From Pectobacterium carotovorum (GTDB taxonomy: Bacteria > Pseudomonadota > Gammaproteobacteria > Enterobacterales > Enterobacteriaceae): a stretch of 64,000 nucleotides of DNA. The notes beneath the pieces were generated by a model. That model saw only the letters and a list, made by a program, of their open reading frames with translations, was not told where the DNA came from and ran no database searches. The stretch lies in contig CP066552.1 in NCBI GenBank assembly GCA_016415585.1, positions 620,001 through 684,000 of the forward strand, in the 5' to 3' direction. This document shows, piece after piece, positions 1 to 9,006 of this stretch (its first letter is position 1; every line of letters starts with the position of its first letter). The position numbers were made by a program, and so were the translations under genes.

Positions 1-536
1 TTTCATCTTTTGTTAAGTGGGGTGCAGAAAATCCGCTTCCTCCACGTAGCCCTACTGATATGTTTAGTAGTGCTTGCGTCCCTGAATCACTGATTAGAGC
101 TGCTGAGCAAATTGACTGCTCTCGTAATTTTCTTAACCCACCCTACATCTTTTTACGCGATTGGCTTGGGGTTGTTGACCCTAATGCGGCGGTTTATACC
201 TTTGCCGGCCACGTATTCAATTGGGTTGGTGTAACGCACATTATTTTCTCTATTGTTTTCGCTGTAGGTTACTGCGTTGTTGCAGAAGTATTTCCTAAAA
301 TAAAATTATGGCAAGGTCTGTTGGCTGGTGCGCTGGCTCAATTATTTGTCCATATGATTTCATTCCCATTAATGGGTCTTACGCCGTCTCTTTTTGTTCT
401 CCCTTGGTATGAACATGTATCAGAGATCGTGGGGCACCTGATTTGGTTCTGGTCTATTGAAATTATTCGCCGTGATTTACGTAATCGTATGACTCGCGAA
501 CCGGATCCTGAAATTCCGTTGAATGCTGCACGATAA
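1..536 (+). CDS. yagU: YagU-family inner membrane protein (DUF1440), 5' end outside window
   Basis: The reading frame is open from base 3 and runs into the ATG at 60, so the ATG at 60 is internal and the true start lies before the window. The visible ~178 residues match E. coli YagU (204 aa, from memory) almost line for line: a KWGAE.PLPPRSP segment, [32 protein letters not shown] and a charged C-terminus with EPDPEIPL. Three hydrophobic stretches (around [34 protein letters not shown] and [11 protein letters not shown]) fit an integral inner-membrane protein. YagU is linked to acid resistance in E. coli; its molecular activity is not known to me. It appears monocistronic, with a stem-loop at 567-597 after the stop. 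Confidence 0.93.
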   Translation, partial: SSFVKWGAENPLPPRSPTDMFSSACVPESLIRAAEQIDCSRNFLNPPYIFLRDWLGVVDPNAAVYTFAGHVFNWVGVTHIIFSIVFAVGYCVVAEVFPKIKLWQGLLAGALAQLFVHMISFPLMGLTPSLFVLPWYEHVSEIVGHLIWFWSIEIIRRDLRNRMTREPDPEIPLNAAR

Positions 537-566
537 GCTGCGATTTTATTTTAGACAATGTGAAAG

Positions 567-597
567 AGTGCGATGCTTATTGTTTAAGTGTCGCACT
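567..597 (+). terminator. Possible terminator stem-loop after yagU
   Basis: Arms AGTGCGA (567-573) and TCGCACT (591-597) are perfectly complementary with a 17-base AT-rich loop. There is no clear T-run after the stem, so rho-independent termination is only a possibility. Confidence 0.35.
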
Positions 598-744
598 ATT
601 AATGAATCGTGAAAAAATTAGCCGTAAACATTGAAATCCATTCTAGAACACCTTGAGGATCTCTCTGGGCGTTGTTACTTTTCTGGAAAAACGCCGCTGA
701 TCTTAACCATGAACGCTTTCACTTGAGGGCTGGCCGGCGGGTGC

Positions 745-1158
745 TTAACTATCCAGCCACCAGTTTAAAAGCGTTTCGTCTTCATCGTCATCGATGTTCT
801 TATAAATGTTCGCGAAGTACCATTGAACCCCTGTTTTTTCGCGGAAGGCATCGAAAACGTCGGCAATCTTATCCATCCCATTTCTGGCAGGAACGGCCAA
901 CGTCAAGTTTCCTTGATATACACTGTCTAAGGTTCCATTTAATTGGCTAACCACATCATGCTCTAAACGGGTAATGTCTTCGGGGGGAAGATAATCGGCA
1001 TAGATGTGAATGCAAAAATTACCGCCTCTTTGCAACACTTCAGGATGGGCATGTTTATCGTTAATTCGGAAGATATCCCCACGCGCTAAATTTAACGCAA
1101 GGCCGGGAGAAGACAGCAATTCGTAAGTGTCCTTCTCGATTTCTCGGACAGGCAGCAC
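745..1158 (-). CDS. DUF4265-like protein, probably truncated at its N-terminus
   Basis: A 137-residue product from a GTG at 1158. It has the DUF4265 layout: an early YELLSSPGLALNLARGD.FRI segment, then QRGGNFCIHIYADYLPP and a C-terminal half ending WYFANIYKNIDDDEDETLLNWWLDS. The frame stays open and protein-like upstream of the GTG (residues SLYVADNDEPTFE precede it) as far as a stop at 1246-1248, but it holds no ATG, GTG or TTG there. That region overlaps the remnant recombinase on the other strand, which suggests the original start was lost when mobile DNA inserted. It may be a pseudogene or be made from the GTG. The family's function is unknown to me. Confidence 0.6.
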   Translation of the reverse strand: MLPVREIEKDTYELLSSPGLALNLARGDIFRINDKHAHPEVLQRGGNFCIHIYADYLPPEDITRLEHDVVSQLNGTLDSVYQGNLTLAVPARNGMDKIADVFDAFREKTGVQWYFANIYKNIDDDEDETLLNWWLDS

Positions 1159-1235
1159 TTCAAAGGTTGGCTCATCGTTATCTGCTACGTAAAGACTCCG
1201 GCTTGAAAAGACAGCTTCAGATATCTCATATCTAG

Positions 1236-1767
1236 GGGATTCGAATCAGACTTGAACTGGAAGGCAAAACGCGCGATCTAGCACTGTTCAATATGGTTTT
1301 AGATAGTAAACTTCGGGACTGTGATCTGGTAAAACTCAAAGTATCAGATGTTGCATATGGGAGTTCTGTTTCGAGTAGGACAACGGTGTTACAACAGAAA
1401 ATCGGTATCCCTGTCCAATTTGAGATAACCAAAGGGAGTAGAGAAGCAGTTGCAGCGCTAATAAAGCTGAGCAATTTGCACAGTAAAGACCACTTGTTCC
1501 AATCTCGGGTCGGTTCTTGCCAACACATTTCAACCCAGCAATACAACCGTATCTTTCATGGATGGATAGAAAAGCTTGGTCTCGAAGATTCGCTGTACAG
1601 CACACATTCCATGAGAAGAACAAAACCTTACCTGATATACAAGAAGACCAAGAATTTCAGGGTGATCCAACTTCTGGTTAGGTCATAAGAAACTGGAAAG
1701 CACAGTCCGTTATCTGGGCATTGAAGTCGATGATGCGTTAGAGGTCTCTGAGTCGATTGAAGTCTAA
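1236..1767 (+). pseudogene. Tyrosine recombinase/integrase remnant (5'-truncated, frameshifted)
   Basis: From 1236 the frame reads IRIRLELEGKTRDLALFN followed by DSKLRDCDLVKLKVSDV, which is the core of a family of short enterobacterial tyrosine-type integrases. It continues through FEITKGSREAVAALI and the catalytic-box sequence THSMRRTK (HxxR region) to IQLL near 1676. One extra base at about 1675-1679 then shifts the frame; GHKKLESTVRYLGIEVDDALE continues in the next frame to TAA 1765-1767. A stop (1233-1235) lies directly upstream, so the N-terminal arm-binding domain is missing. The catalytic Tyr region survives (VRYLG) but out of frame. I infer a dead relic of an integrated element; no tRNA or att duplication is visible. 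Confidence 0.85.
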
Positions 1768-1869
1768 GGCTGTCAGGGCAGCAACAGCAGCCCTGTGCCA
1801 GAAGCGGACGTGGATACTTTATTAAATGCACTGCTCAAAAAAATTCCTGTTATCCAGCAAATTCAATCC

Positions 1870-2424
1870 TTACGTGCATCCCTGACTGAGAAGACGTGTG
1901 CGGCAAACATCCAGAATCTCATCTGCCAGAGCGGAATCATCAGGGCAGGCACGAGATAGCACCAGGGCGCCAACAAGATGTGCAATGGTGTCGATGAGTT
2001 CAGCACGCGTTCCGCTTTCAGCACTATTTTCATTTGCTAAAATGGTCAGCTGATTTTCAATCCCAGCCGCAAATGTCGCTTTTATCGACTCAGACTGACG
2101 GGCTGTATCGGTACCCAGTGCCGACATCACACAACCTTTTCCCATATCATCGCGATGTTGCCGCGAGAGGTAGTATTTAACAAAATTTTCCCGGTCCACA
2201 CCTACCGTGCTTTCTGCAGATCGCGTAAAACCGCAGCTCATCGCCTCTGCCATCAGGTCGGCCTTAGAGCCAAAGTGCTTGTAGAACCCGCCGTGGGTTA
2301 AGCCTGCCGCTGACATCAGTTCCGCGACGCCCACACCATCGTAGCCGCGCTCACGAAAAAGTTCTGAGGCCGTTTCAACAATGCGGATTCGGTTTTCCCG
2401 AACCTGCTCTTTCGACACTTTCAT
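1870..2424 (-). CDS. TetR-family transcriptional repressor
   Basis: A 184-residue protein with an N-terminal helix-turn-helix typical of TetR (IVETASELFRERGYDGVGVAELMSAAGLTHGGFYKHFGSK, residues ~14-55) and a C-terminal ligand-binding half. I chose the ATG at 2424 because GAGGA sits nine bases before it; a TTG 18 bases upstream would add six residues. It is transcribed away from the Old Yellow Enzyme gene at 2557, and the intergenic space has a strong inverted repeat (2465-2514). The arrangement resembles electrophile- or quinone-responsive TetR regulators (NemR-like) next to OYE reductases. The inducer is unknown and the regulator-target link is inferred from position. Confidence 0.9.
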   Translation of the reverse strand: MKVSKEQVRENRIRIVETASELFRERGYDGVGVAELMSAAGLTHGGFYKHFGSKADLMAEAMSCGFTRSAESTVGVDRENFVKYYLSRQHRDDMGKGCVMSALGTDTARQSESIKATFAAGIENQLTILANENSAESGTRAELIDTIAHLVGALVLSRACPDDSALADEILDVCRTRLLSQGCT

Positions 2425-2464
2425 GTTTTTCAATCCTCTCAAAATATAGGGCTAAGTATACATT

Positions 2465-2514
2465 GATGATGGTCATAATCAAATTGATTGACTTTTTAGA
2501 TTACGATCATCATC
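2465..2514. promoter_or_regulatory. Candidate TetR operator: long inverted repeat in divergent promoter
   Basis: GATGATGGTCATAATC (2465-2480) and GATTACGATCATCATC (2499-2514) are inverted copies agreeing at 14 of 16 positions, separated by 18 bases. They lie midway between the divergent TetR gene and OYE gene, where an autoregulating repressor would bind. Confidence 0.6.
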
Positions 2515-2556
2515 ATTGTTGTGTGCTTTCATTAACCACCGACTAGGAAAAACAAC

Positions 2557-3648
2557 ATGACGAATCAGCAACTATTTCAACCTTACAATCTGGGGCCAAT
2601 TACGCTTGCCAACCATATTGTAATGGCACCACTGACGCGTAACCGGGCAGGAGCAGGTTTGGTACCCGGCGAACTGGCGGCGACATATTACGCACAGCGT
2701 GCCACTGCGGGATTGTTGATTACTGAGGCTACACAGATCTCCCCACAGGCGCAGGGCTATCAGGATACGCCGGGGGTCTACACGCAGGCTCAGATCGATG
2801 GCTGGCGCAAAGTGACTGACGCCGTGCATGCCAAAGGTGGGCGCATATTTGTACAGCTGTGGCACGTGGGACGGATCTCTCATGTTGATTTACAGCCTGG
2901 TGGCGCTGCGCCGGTCGCACCGTCTGCCATCCGTGCCGAGACGAAGACCTTTGTGAACAACGGATTTGCTGATGTCTCTGAGCCACGTGCGCTGGAGTTG
3001 CAGGAAATACAGGGAATTATCGACGATTTCAGGAAGGCATCTGCCAATGCCATTGCTGCCGGGTTTGATGGCGTAGAGATCCACGGCGCAAATGGTTATC
3101 TGCTGGAACAGTTCCTTAAAGACGGTGCCAATCAGCGTACCGATGAGTATGGCGGCTCTGTCGAGAACCGCGCGCGCCTGCTGTTAGAAGTCACTGCGGC
3201 TGTTAAAGAAGAGATTGGTGCTGACCGCACGGGGGTGCGCATTTCGCCGGTTTCCCCTGTTAATGCGATTTCGTGCAGCGATCCGCAGCCGCAATATGAC
3301 TACGTCGCTGATCAACTTAATGCATTAGGTATCGTGTACCTTCATGTGGTTGAAGGCGCGACGGGCGGTCTGCGTGATGCATCTCCGTTCGATTACGACT
3401 CCCTGCGCCGGCGTTTTAAAAACACCTACATCGGCAACAACGGCTATGATCTGCCGCTGGCGACCACTCAGCTTGCGGAAGGCAAAGCCGATCTGTTCGC
3501 ATTCGGTCGTCCGTTCATCTCCAACCCTGATCTGGTCGAAAGGCTGAAGACTGGCGCGCCTCTGGCATCACTCAATCCTGAAACACTTTATGGCGGTGGC
3601 GCTGCGGGATATACCGATTACCCGTCGCTTACTGAGACCAAAAAGTAG
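2557..3648 (+). CDS. Old Yellow Enzyme family FMN-dependent alkene reductase (NemA-like)
   Basis: A 363-residue TIM-barrel flavoenzyme of the usual length. Visible family marks are the N-terminal LFQPYNLGPITLANHIVMAPLTRNRA (FMN-binding Thr), VQLWHVGRISH, the substrate-binding His/Asn pair in VEIHGANGYLLEQFL, DEYGGSVENRARLL, and the phosphate-binding C-terminal FAFGRPFISNPDLVERL. Such enzymes reduce activated C=C bonds and nitro compounds with NAD(P)H; the E. coli relative is N-ethylmaleimide reductase. It is divergent from a TetR gene and followed by a series of oxidoreductases, fitting an inducible detoxification group. The natural substrate is unknown. Confidence 0.93.
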   Translation: MTNQQLFQPYNLGPITLANHIVMAPLTRNRAGAGLVPGELAATYYAQRATAGLLITEATQISPQAQGYQDTPGVYTQAQIDGWRKVTDAVHAKGGRIFVQLWHVGRISHVDLQPGGAAPVAPSAIRAETKTFVNNGFADVSEPRALELQEIQGIIDDFRKASANAIAAGFDGVEIHGANGYLLEQFLKDGANQRTDEYGGSVENRARLLLEVTAAVKEEIGADRTGVRISPVSPVNAISCSDPQPQYDYVADQLNALGIVYLHVVEGATGGLRDASPFDYDSLRRRFKNTYIGNNGYDLPLATTQLAEGKADLFAFGRPFISNPDLVERLKTGAPLASLNPETLYGGGAAGYTDYPSLTETKK

Positions 3649-3723
3649 AACAACAGGTGTCACAGCTATACACACGTCGCACATTGCGAATTCTGTTTAC
3701 ATATTGATAAAGAAGATCAACTT

Positions 3724-4506
3724 ATGACTAAAGCTTCAGTTCTTATTACAGGTGCATCCACGGGTATTGGTGCTGTTTACGCTGAACGGTTCGCCCGCCG
3801 GGGCCACGACCTAGTTCTGGTCGCACGCGACAAAGCAAAGTTAGAAACGCTTGCCGATCGTCTGCGACAGGAAAATGGCATTTCTGTTGATGTTTTGCCT
3901 GCTGACCTCACGCAAACGAGTGATTTAGCCGTGGTCGAAGCTCGCCTGTGTGAAGACGCGCAAATTGGCATTCTTATCAACAACGCGGGTATCGCACAGT
4001 CCGGCAGTTTTACAGAGCAGACGCCTGATTCAATAGAAAGCCTTATCGCGCTTAACGTCACTGCCCTGACGAGACTTGCCAGTGCGGTGGCACCACGATT
4101 TGTAAAAGCCGGAGAAGGCTCGATCGTCAACATCAGTTCCATCGTCGGACTCGCTCCGGAATTTGCCATGACGGTTTACGGCGCAACTAAAGCCTTTGTT
4201 CTTTTCCTGTCTCAGGGAATGAACGTCGAGCTGTCATCTAAGGGCATTTATGTCCAGGCGGTGCTCCCTGCCGGCACTTACACGGAAATCTGGGACCGTG
4301 CGGGTATCGATATCAGTAACTCGGCAAAATTCATGGAAGTGGGCGAGTTAGTGGATGCAGCGCTGGTGGGCTTTGATCGCCGTGAACTCGTCACCATCCC
4401 GCCTTTACATAATGCAGCCCGCTGGGACACCTTAGATGCTTCGCGTCAGGCTCTGCTTTCCGACATCAAACAAGATGAAGCCGCAGAGCGGTATAAAGCA
4501 CTGTAG
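3724..4506 (+). CDS. Short-chain dehydrogenase/reductase
   Basis: 260 residues of classical SDR fold: the cofactor motif TGASTGIG at residues ~10-17, NNAGIA (NNAG motif), the catalytic Ser in VNISSIVG, and YGATK (YxxxK) downstream. The C-terminal part (PAGTYTEIWDRAGID) resembles oxidoreductases annotated as DltE-like. It starts 75 bases after the OYE gene and may share its transcript. Substrate unknown. Confidence 0.9.
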   Translation: MTKASVLITGASTGIGAVYAERFARRGHDLVLVARDKAKLETLADRLRQENGISVDVLPADLTQTSDLAVVEARLCEDAQIGILINNAGIAQSGSFTEQTPDSIESLIALNVTALTRLASAVAPRFVKAGEGSIVNISSIVGLAPEFAMTVYGATKAFVLFLSQGMNVELSSKGIYVQAVLPAGTYTEIWDRAGIDISNSAKFMEVGELVDAALVGFDRRELVTIPPLHNAARWDTLDASRQALLSDIKQDEAAERYKAL

Positions 4507-4519
4507 TCAATGGGTTGTA

Positions 4520-4553
4520 CTCTGCAGAACGGTCTTTTGGCTGTTCTGCAGAG
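4520..4553. terminator. Perfect 11-bp inverted repeat, likely terminator or attenuator
   Basis: CTCTGCAGAAC (4520-4530) pairs perfectly with GTTCTGCAGAG (4543-4553) around a 12-base loop. It sits 13 bases after the first SDR stop and well before the next gene. No T-run follows, so a protein-binding site is an alternative. Confidence 0.5.
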
Positions 4554-4638
4554 AGGTAAATCCGACATAAATCCCTCACAGCGTGTCGTTTCATCTTTGA
4601 TGAGAAACCTCGAATACATCATGAAGGCCTAATTCAGC

Positions 4639-5457
4639 ATGACAAAAAAACGTGTAGCACTGGTTACAGGCGCTTCCTCAGGTATCGGCGAAGCGTCTGC
4701 CCGTAAACTTTTAGCCGCGGGGTATAGGGTATATGGCACCAGCAGGCGTGGCGCTCAGGCAGAAAAGCATCTGTTTCCGTTATTGACGCTGGATGTGACG
4801 GATGACGCTTCTGTCGTGGCCGCCATTGAGGAGTTGCTGCGCCTGGAGGGGCGGATCGATGTTCTGGTGAATAATGCGGGCTTCGGGGTCACGCCGGCGG
4901 CGGCAGAAGAAAGTTCTATCGAACAGGCCAAGAGCATTTTTGATACCAACTTCCTGGGCATAGTCAGGTTGTCGCGGGCAGTGATCCCTCACATGCGCCG
5001 TCAGGGCAGCGGGCGCATCATCAATATCGGTTCGATACTCGGGGTCGTTCCGTTGCCGTATGTGGCACTTTATGCTGCCAGTAAGCATGCGGTCGAAGGG
5101 TATACGGGAGCACTGGATCATGAACTGCGCACGCAGGGCATCAGAGTGTCTGTCGTCGAACCTGCTTACATGAAAACACAGTTTGAAAACAATAATATAG
5201 AGCCGGATGCCAAGCTTGAAGAGTATGACCTCATCCGGGCTAAGCTGGATAAAGTGGTTAGCAAGGCAATGGCCGAAGCGGAAAGTCCGGAGGTGGTGGC
5301 TGACGTGGTGGTTAAAGCGGCTCAGACTTCACGTCCAAAGGTGCGCTATACGGCGGGAAAGCTGGCAGGTCAATTGAACTTTATTCTCAGATTCGCCCCT
5401 GCCTCATTCCTGGATAAGGTGGTGCGAAAAAGTCTTCAGTTAGATGCGAAAGAATAA
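4639..5457 (+). CDS. Short-chain dehydrogenase/reductase
   Basis: 272 residues with TGASSGIGEASARKL near the N-terminus, NNAGFG, a catalytic Ser in INIGSILG, and YAASKHAVEGY (Tyr-x-x-x-Lys). Only two bases separate its stop from the following membrane-protein gene, and that gene overlaps the next oxidoreductase, so 4639-6886 reads as one operon. It differs clearly from the SDR at 3724, so they are not recent duplicates. Substrate not predictable. Confidence 0.9.
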   Translation: MTKKRVALVTGASSGIGEASARKLLAAGYRVYGTSRRGAQAEKHLFPLLTLDVTDDASVVAAIEELLRLEGRIDVLVNNAGFGVTPAAAEESSIEQAKSIFDTNFLGIVRLSRAVIPHMRRQGSGRIINIGSILGVVPLPYVALYAASKHAVEGYTGALDHELRTQGIRVSVVEPAYMKTQFENNNIEPDAKLEEYDLIRAKLDKVVSKAMAEAESPEVVADVVVKAAQTSRPKVRYTAGKLAGQLNFILRFAPASFLDKVVRKSLQLDAKE

Positions 5458-5459
5458 AA

Positions 5460-5870
5460 ATGAAATTTTCTCAACTGGCTATTCTGACCTCTGTGTTGTT
5501 TTTCATCCTGGCCACGTTATGGATGTTGTTCCCAGAACAGCTCTTAACTCAGTGGGGAATTGAATATACGAGTAGTACAGGAGTCATCAGTCGTCGCTCT
5601 GCCGCATTTTTTGTGGGAATAGGGGTGATGTGTTTATTTGCCAGAAATGCAGAGCCTTCACTAGCTCGTTATGCTCTGGCCGCCGGTATCAGCACGATAT
5701 CTATTATTTTAGCCGTACTAGGCATCGTTGAATGGCGCGAAGGACACGTTAATGGGCAGATCCTGTTTGCAGTATTTATAGAGTTATTCCTGGGTATTGC
5801 CTTTTTACTTAACAACAGATCCGCTAAGAAAAATTTCACTGACAAACGCGACAGGATAAATGACAAATGA
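5460..5870 (+). CDS. Small integral membrane protein of unknown function
   Basis: 136 residues with four hydrophobic stretches: FSQLAILTSVLFFILATLWM, a central AFFVGIGVMCLFA, ALAAGISTISIILAVLGIV and ILFAVFIELFLGIAFLL. A basic tail (SAKKNFTDKRDRINDK) follows the last span. It is placed between an SDR and a quinone-oxidoreductase-like gene, touching both. No catalytic motif is visible; I do not recognise a named family. Confidence 0.8.
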   Translation: MKFSQLAILTSVLFFILATLWMLFPEQLLTQWGIEYTSSTGVISRRSAAFFVGIGVMCLFARNAEPSLARYALAAGISTISIILAVLGIVEWREGHVNGQILFAVFIELFLGIAFLLNNRSAKKNFTDKRDRINDK

Positions 5871-6886
5871 AGGCTAAGACGATGAAAGCATTTACATTTA
5901 AATGCTATGGTAAATCTCCTGAGTTGGGGTTCGATGACGTAGATTATCCTTCACTCAACCCTGATGAAATCCTGGTTAAAGTTTATGCTGTTGGCCTGAA
6001 CCCGATTGATAACATGATCCCAACCGGAATATTTAAGCCGGTTTTGCATTTTAAGCTTCCCGCGACATTAGGCAGCGACTTGTCCGGGGTTGTTGTTGCC
6101 GTTGGGAGTCGCGTGACGCGTTTCACGCCAGGCGACGAAATCTTTGCCAGCATTTTTGACATGGGAACGGGATCTCTTGCCGAATTTGCAGTGGTGCCTG
6201 AAAGCGCCGCAGCAATCAAACCCGCAAACCTGGATTTCGTGCAGGCAGCCTCGCTCCCGATGGTGAGCCTAACGTCTTGGCAAGCGCTGACAGAACGAGC
6301 CAGGTTGAGGCCTGGTCAGAAGGTTTTCATCCCGGCAGGTTCCGGGGGAATTGGCAGTTTTGCGATCCAACTGGCGAAACACCTTGGCGCAAAAGTGGGA
6401 ACGACAACAAGTTCAGGTAACGTCGGGTGGGTGAGTGGTCTTGGTGCAGACGAAGTGGTTGATTATAAGAAGCAAGAATTCGAAAAGGTGCTGAGCGGCT
6501 ACGATATTGTTCTCGGCACTGTCAGAGGTGATTCAATTGAAAAATCAACCCAAATTCTAAAACCCAGTGGAAAGATTGTTTCTCTCACCGGGCCGTTAGA
6601 TACCGCGTTCGCACGAGCCCGGGGATTAAACTTCTTGCTGCGTTTTGTGTTCAGGATGATGAGCCGCAAGATTATGCGTCTTGCGAAAAAACGGGGACTG
6701 AACTATTCATTTCTCTTTGTTCGTCCTGATGGCAATCAACTCACCCAAATCGGCAAACTCATAGAAGCTGAACAAATCAAGCCAGTGATCGACAAGGTAT
6801 TCCCCTTTACAGAGGCGAAAGAGGCTCTTGCCTACCTTGCCCAAGGGCATGCGAAAGGAAAAGTGATTGTGAAGATGCAGGAGTAA
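5867..6886 (+). CDS. Zinc-free MDR-family NAD(P)H oxidoreductase (quinone-oxidoreductase-like)
   Basis: 339 residues of the medium-chain dehydrogenase/reductase type: an N-terminal GroES-like domain (LVKVYAVGLNPIDNMIPTG, GSDLSGVVVAVGSRVTRFTPGDEI) and a Rossmann domain with VFIPAGSGGIGSFAIQLAKHLGA (GGIG nucleotide motif). The cysteines of zinc-binding alcohol dehydrogenases are absent. The ATG at 5867 overlaps the preceding stop (ATGA); an in-frame ATG at 5882 is also possible. It ends the 4639-6886 operon. Likely reduces quinones or enones; true substrate unknown. Confidence 0.9.
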   Translation: MKAKTMKAFTFKCYGKSPELGFDDVDYPSLNPDEILVKVYAVGLNPIDNMIPTGIFKPVLHFKLPATLGSDLSGVVVAVGSRVTRFTPGDEIFASIFDMGTGSLAEFAVVPESAAAIKPANLDFVQAASLPMVSLTSWQALTERARLRPGQKVFIPAGSGGIGSFAIQLAKHLGAKVGTTTSSGNVGWVSGLGADEVVDYKKQEFEKVLSGYDIVLGTVRGDSIEKSTQILKPSGKIVSLTGPLDTAFARARGLNFLLRFVFRMMSRKIMRLAKKRGLNYSFLFVRPDGNQLTQIGKLIEAEQIKPVIDKVFPFTEAKEALAYLAQGHAKGKVIVKMQE

Positions 6887-7315
6887 TAACAACTGAAGTT
6901 TAAATCTGTGAAAGAGGATAATCACCAAGAACAATCTCCGCAAGTTTGACTATATATCACAGCTATTAAGTATCTAGATTGATGGCCATAAATGTCCGCT
7001 TATCGCTCAAAGCTGCCTGTCAACTTAGTAGATGACCTTCACTCATTTTTTGTTGGTGATGATGAATCCTTATTTTTTGTGTACCTGATGAGGCGGGTTC
7101 GCATCATGACGAATAATGACGTATTCCGAGGGGCAGCATATAGGGAGCGCTGTCTGCTTGTCCAGCCACATCCCTTGAACGCCAGATACACCCGATGAAA
7201 TAGCAAAAGCGCGCTGAGTCTTCTGTAAATGGTGCATTCTGTTCAAGAATTGATTAACACCACCGCAGGACTTTTCGCTATGATTTCCCTCTTTTCCACC
7301 TGCATGTAGTGAGTT
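6887..7315. other. Gene-poor gap of 429 bases before yqhA
   Basis: No convincing gene; short open frames here lack ribosome sites and resemble nothing known. Near the end, TATGAT (7279-7284) preceded by TTAACA (7254-7259, 19-base spacing) could be the yqhA promoter, but both the spacing and the -35 are weak. Confidence 0.4.
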
Positions 7316-7822
7316 ATGGAACGTTTTATTGAGAATCTGATGTATTCATCGCGCTGGTTGCTTGCCCCTGTTTATCTCGGGCTGTCGCTGGGTTTACTGG
7401 CGCTAGCGATCAAATTTTTCCAGGAGGTGTTCCACGTCCTGCCCAATATTCTGGATATCGCTGAAGCGGATTTGGTGTTAGTGCTGTTGTCACTGATCGA
7501 TATGACGCTGGTTGGCGGATTGCTGGTGATGGTGATGCTGTCCGGCTACGAGAATTTTGTCTCAGCGCTGGATATCTCCAAAGGCAGAGAAAAGCTGAAC
7601 TGGCTTGGTAAGATGGACTCCGGCTCGCTGAAAAATAAAGTTGCCGCCTCGATTGTCGCTATCTCGTCGATTCACCTGCTGCGTGTGTTCATGGATGCCC
7701 GTAACATCCCGGATAACAAATTGATGTGGTACGTAATTATCCATTTGACGTTTGTGCTGTCTGCACTTGTCATGGGATATCTGGATCGCATGTCGCGTTA
7801 CGAGAAAAGCAAAACGGCATAA
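7316..7822 (+). CDS. yqhA: YqhA family (UPF0114) inner membrane protein
   Basis: 168 residues, closely similar to E. coli YqhA: it opens [20 protein letters not shown], has [25 protein letters not shown], and a lysine-rich loop before [19 protein letters not shown]. Four membrane spans are visible (about residues 11-33, 48-75, 107-124 and 137-156). The cellular role is not established. Stands alone between the oxidoreductase operon and the curA-like gene. Confidence 0.92.
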   Translation: MERFIENLMYSSRWLLAPVYLGLSLGLLALAIKFFQEVFHVLPNILDIAEADLVLVLLSLIDMTLVGGLLVMVMLSGYENFVSALDISKGREKLNWLGKMDSGSLKNKVAASIVAISSIHLLRVFMDARNIPDNKLMWYVIIHLTFVLSALVMGYLDRMSRYEKSKTA

Positions 7823-7916
7823 TGAACACCGCACGGTTTGCGTAGCCAGAAGAAAAAACCGATCCTATTGTTAATGAAGTGATTTTATCAACACACTTTG
7901 TTTAACGGAGGATACG

Positions 7917-8954
7917 ATGCTGCAAACCAATCAAATTAACCGCCGTGTGGTTCTGGCTCAGCGCCCGCACGGCGCGCCAACACAAGAGACTTTCCGTCTG
8001 GAACAGCAGCCTGTCCCACAGGTTGATTCAGGACATATTCTGCTGCGTACGGTGTTCCTTTCCCTTGACCCTTATATGCGTGGCCGCATGAGCGACGCGC
8101 CTTCTTATGCCAAACCCGTCGAACTGAATGACGTGATGGTCGGCGGGACAATCAGCCGAGTGGTGGAGTCAAAACACCCCGATTATCAGGTAGGTGATTG
8201 GGTATTGTCCTACAGCGGCTGGCAGGACTATGCGCTTTCGGACGGTAAAGGGTTAACGAATCTGGGACAGTCGCCCACCAATCCTTCCTATGCGTTGGGC
8301 GTGCTGGGTATGCCGGGCTTCACTGCGTATATGGGACTAACGGATATCGGCCAGCCTAAAGCGGGTGAAACGCTGGTGGTGGCCGCCGCGACAGGCCCGG
8401 TTGGTGCGACGGTCGGCCAGATCGGGAAACTGAAAGGCTGCCGTGTCGTTGGCGTGGCAGGTGGCGCAGAGAAATGTCGCTACGCGGTTGAGGTTCTGGG
8501 GTTTGATGCTTGCCTCGATCACCGGGCGGATGATTTTGCAGAACAGCTGAAACAAGCCTGCCCGCAGGGAATCGATATCTACTTTGAAAACGTCGGCGGG
8601 AAAGTTTTTGATGCCGTGCTGCCGCTGCTGAATACCTCGTCGCGCATTCCAGTGTGCGGACTCGTCTCTGGCTACAATGCCATAGGGTTACCGGATGGGC
8701 CAGATCGCCTACCGCTACTGATGGGAACGATCCTGAAGAAACGTATTCGGATGCAGGGATTCATTATCTTTGATGATTATGGTCATCGCTTTGATGAGTT
8801 CTGGAAGGATGTTTCGCCATGGGTGGAGGAAGGTAAGATCAAATATCGGGAAGAGATTGTCGACGGGTTGGAAAATGCCCCAGAGGCCTTTATCGGCCTG
8901 CTGCACGGCCGAAACTTCGGTAAGTTAGTGGTCAGAATCGGGCCAGATGCCTGA
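7917..8954 (+). CDS. curA: CurA-like NADP-dependent oxidoreductase (leukotriene B4 12-hydroxydehydrogenase family)
   Basis: 345 residues. Characteristic segments are VFLSLDPYMRGRMSD, GGTISRVVESKHPDYQVGDWV, LGVLGMPGFTAYMGL and the nucleotide motif VVAAATGPVGATVGQIGKLKGCRVVGVAGG, then DIYFENVGGKVFDAVLPLLN. This family reduces the conjugated double bond of enals, enones and, in E. coli CurA (YncB), curcumin. AGGAGG-like GGAGG lies before the ATG. A bidirectional-looking hairpin at 8964-8983 separates it from convergent ubiI. Assigning the E. coli name is by similarity only. Confidence 0.88.
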   Translation: MLQTNQINRRVVLAQRPHGAPTQETFRLEQQPVPQVDSGHILLRTVFLSLDPYMRGRMSDAPSYAKPVELNDVMVGGTISRVVESKHPDYQVGDWVLSYSGWQDYALSDGKGLTNLGQSPTNPSYALGVLGMPGFTAYMGLTDIGQPKAGETLVVAAATGPVGATVGQIGKLKGCRVVGVAGGAEKCRYAVEVLGFDACLDHRADDFAEQLKQACPQGIDIYFENVGGKVFDAVLPLLNTSSRIPVCGLVSGYNAIGLPDGPDRLPLLMGTILKKRIRMQGFIIFDDYGHRFDEFWKDVSPWVEEGKIKYREEIVDGLENAPEAFIGLLHGRNFGKLVVRIGPDA

Positions 8955-8963
8955 TACACCGGA

Positions 8964-8983
8964 CTCGCCGCTTAAGCGGCGAG
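8964..8983. terminator. Perfect palindrome between convergent curA-like gene and ubiI
   Basis: CTCGCCGCTTAAGCGGCGAG is a complete 20-base palindrome located between two converging stops. It would fold to a GC-rich hairpin on either strand, fitting a shared terminator, although the following T-run is short. Confidence 0.6.
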
Positions 8984-9006
8984 GCTTATTATCCATTCTG
9001 GTTTTA

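Noticed and set aside
672..950. 92-codon plus-strand frame opposite the DUF4265 gene
   Set aside because: Product is Arg/His/Ser-rich, with no ribosome site, and antisense to a recognisable protein.
6992..7198. 68-codon plus-strand frame in the gap before yqhA
   Set aside because: No ribosome site, no hydrophobic or domain pattern, and no similarity I recognise.
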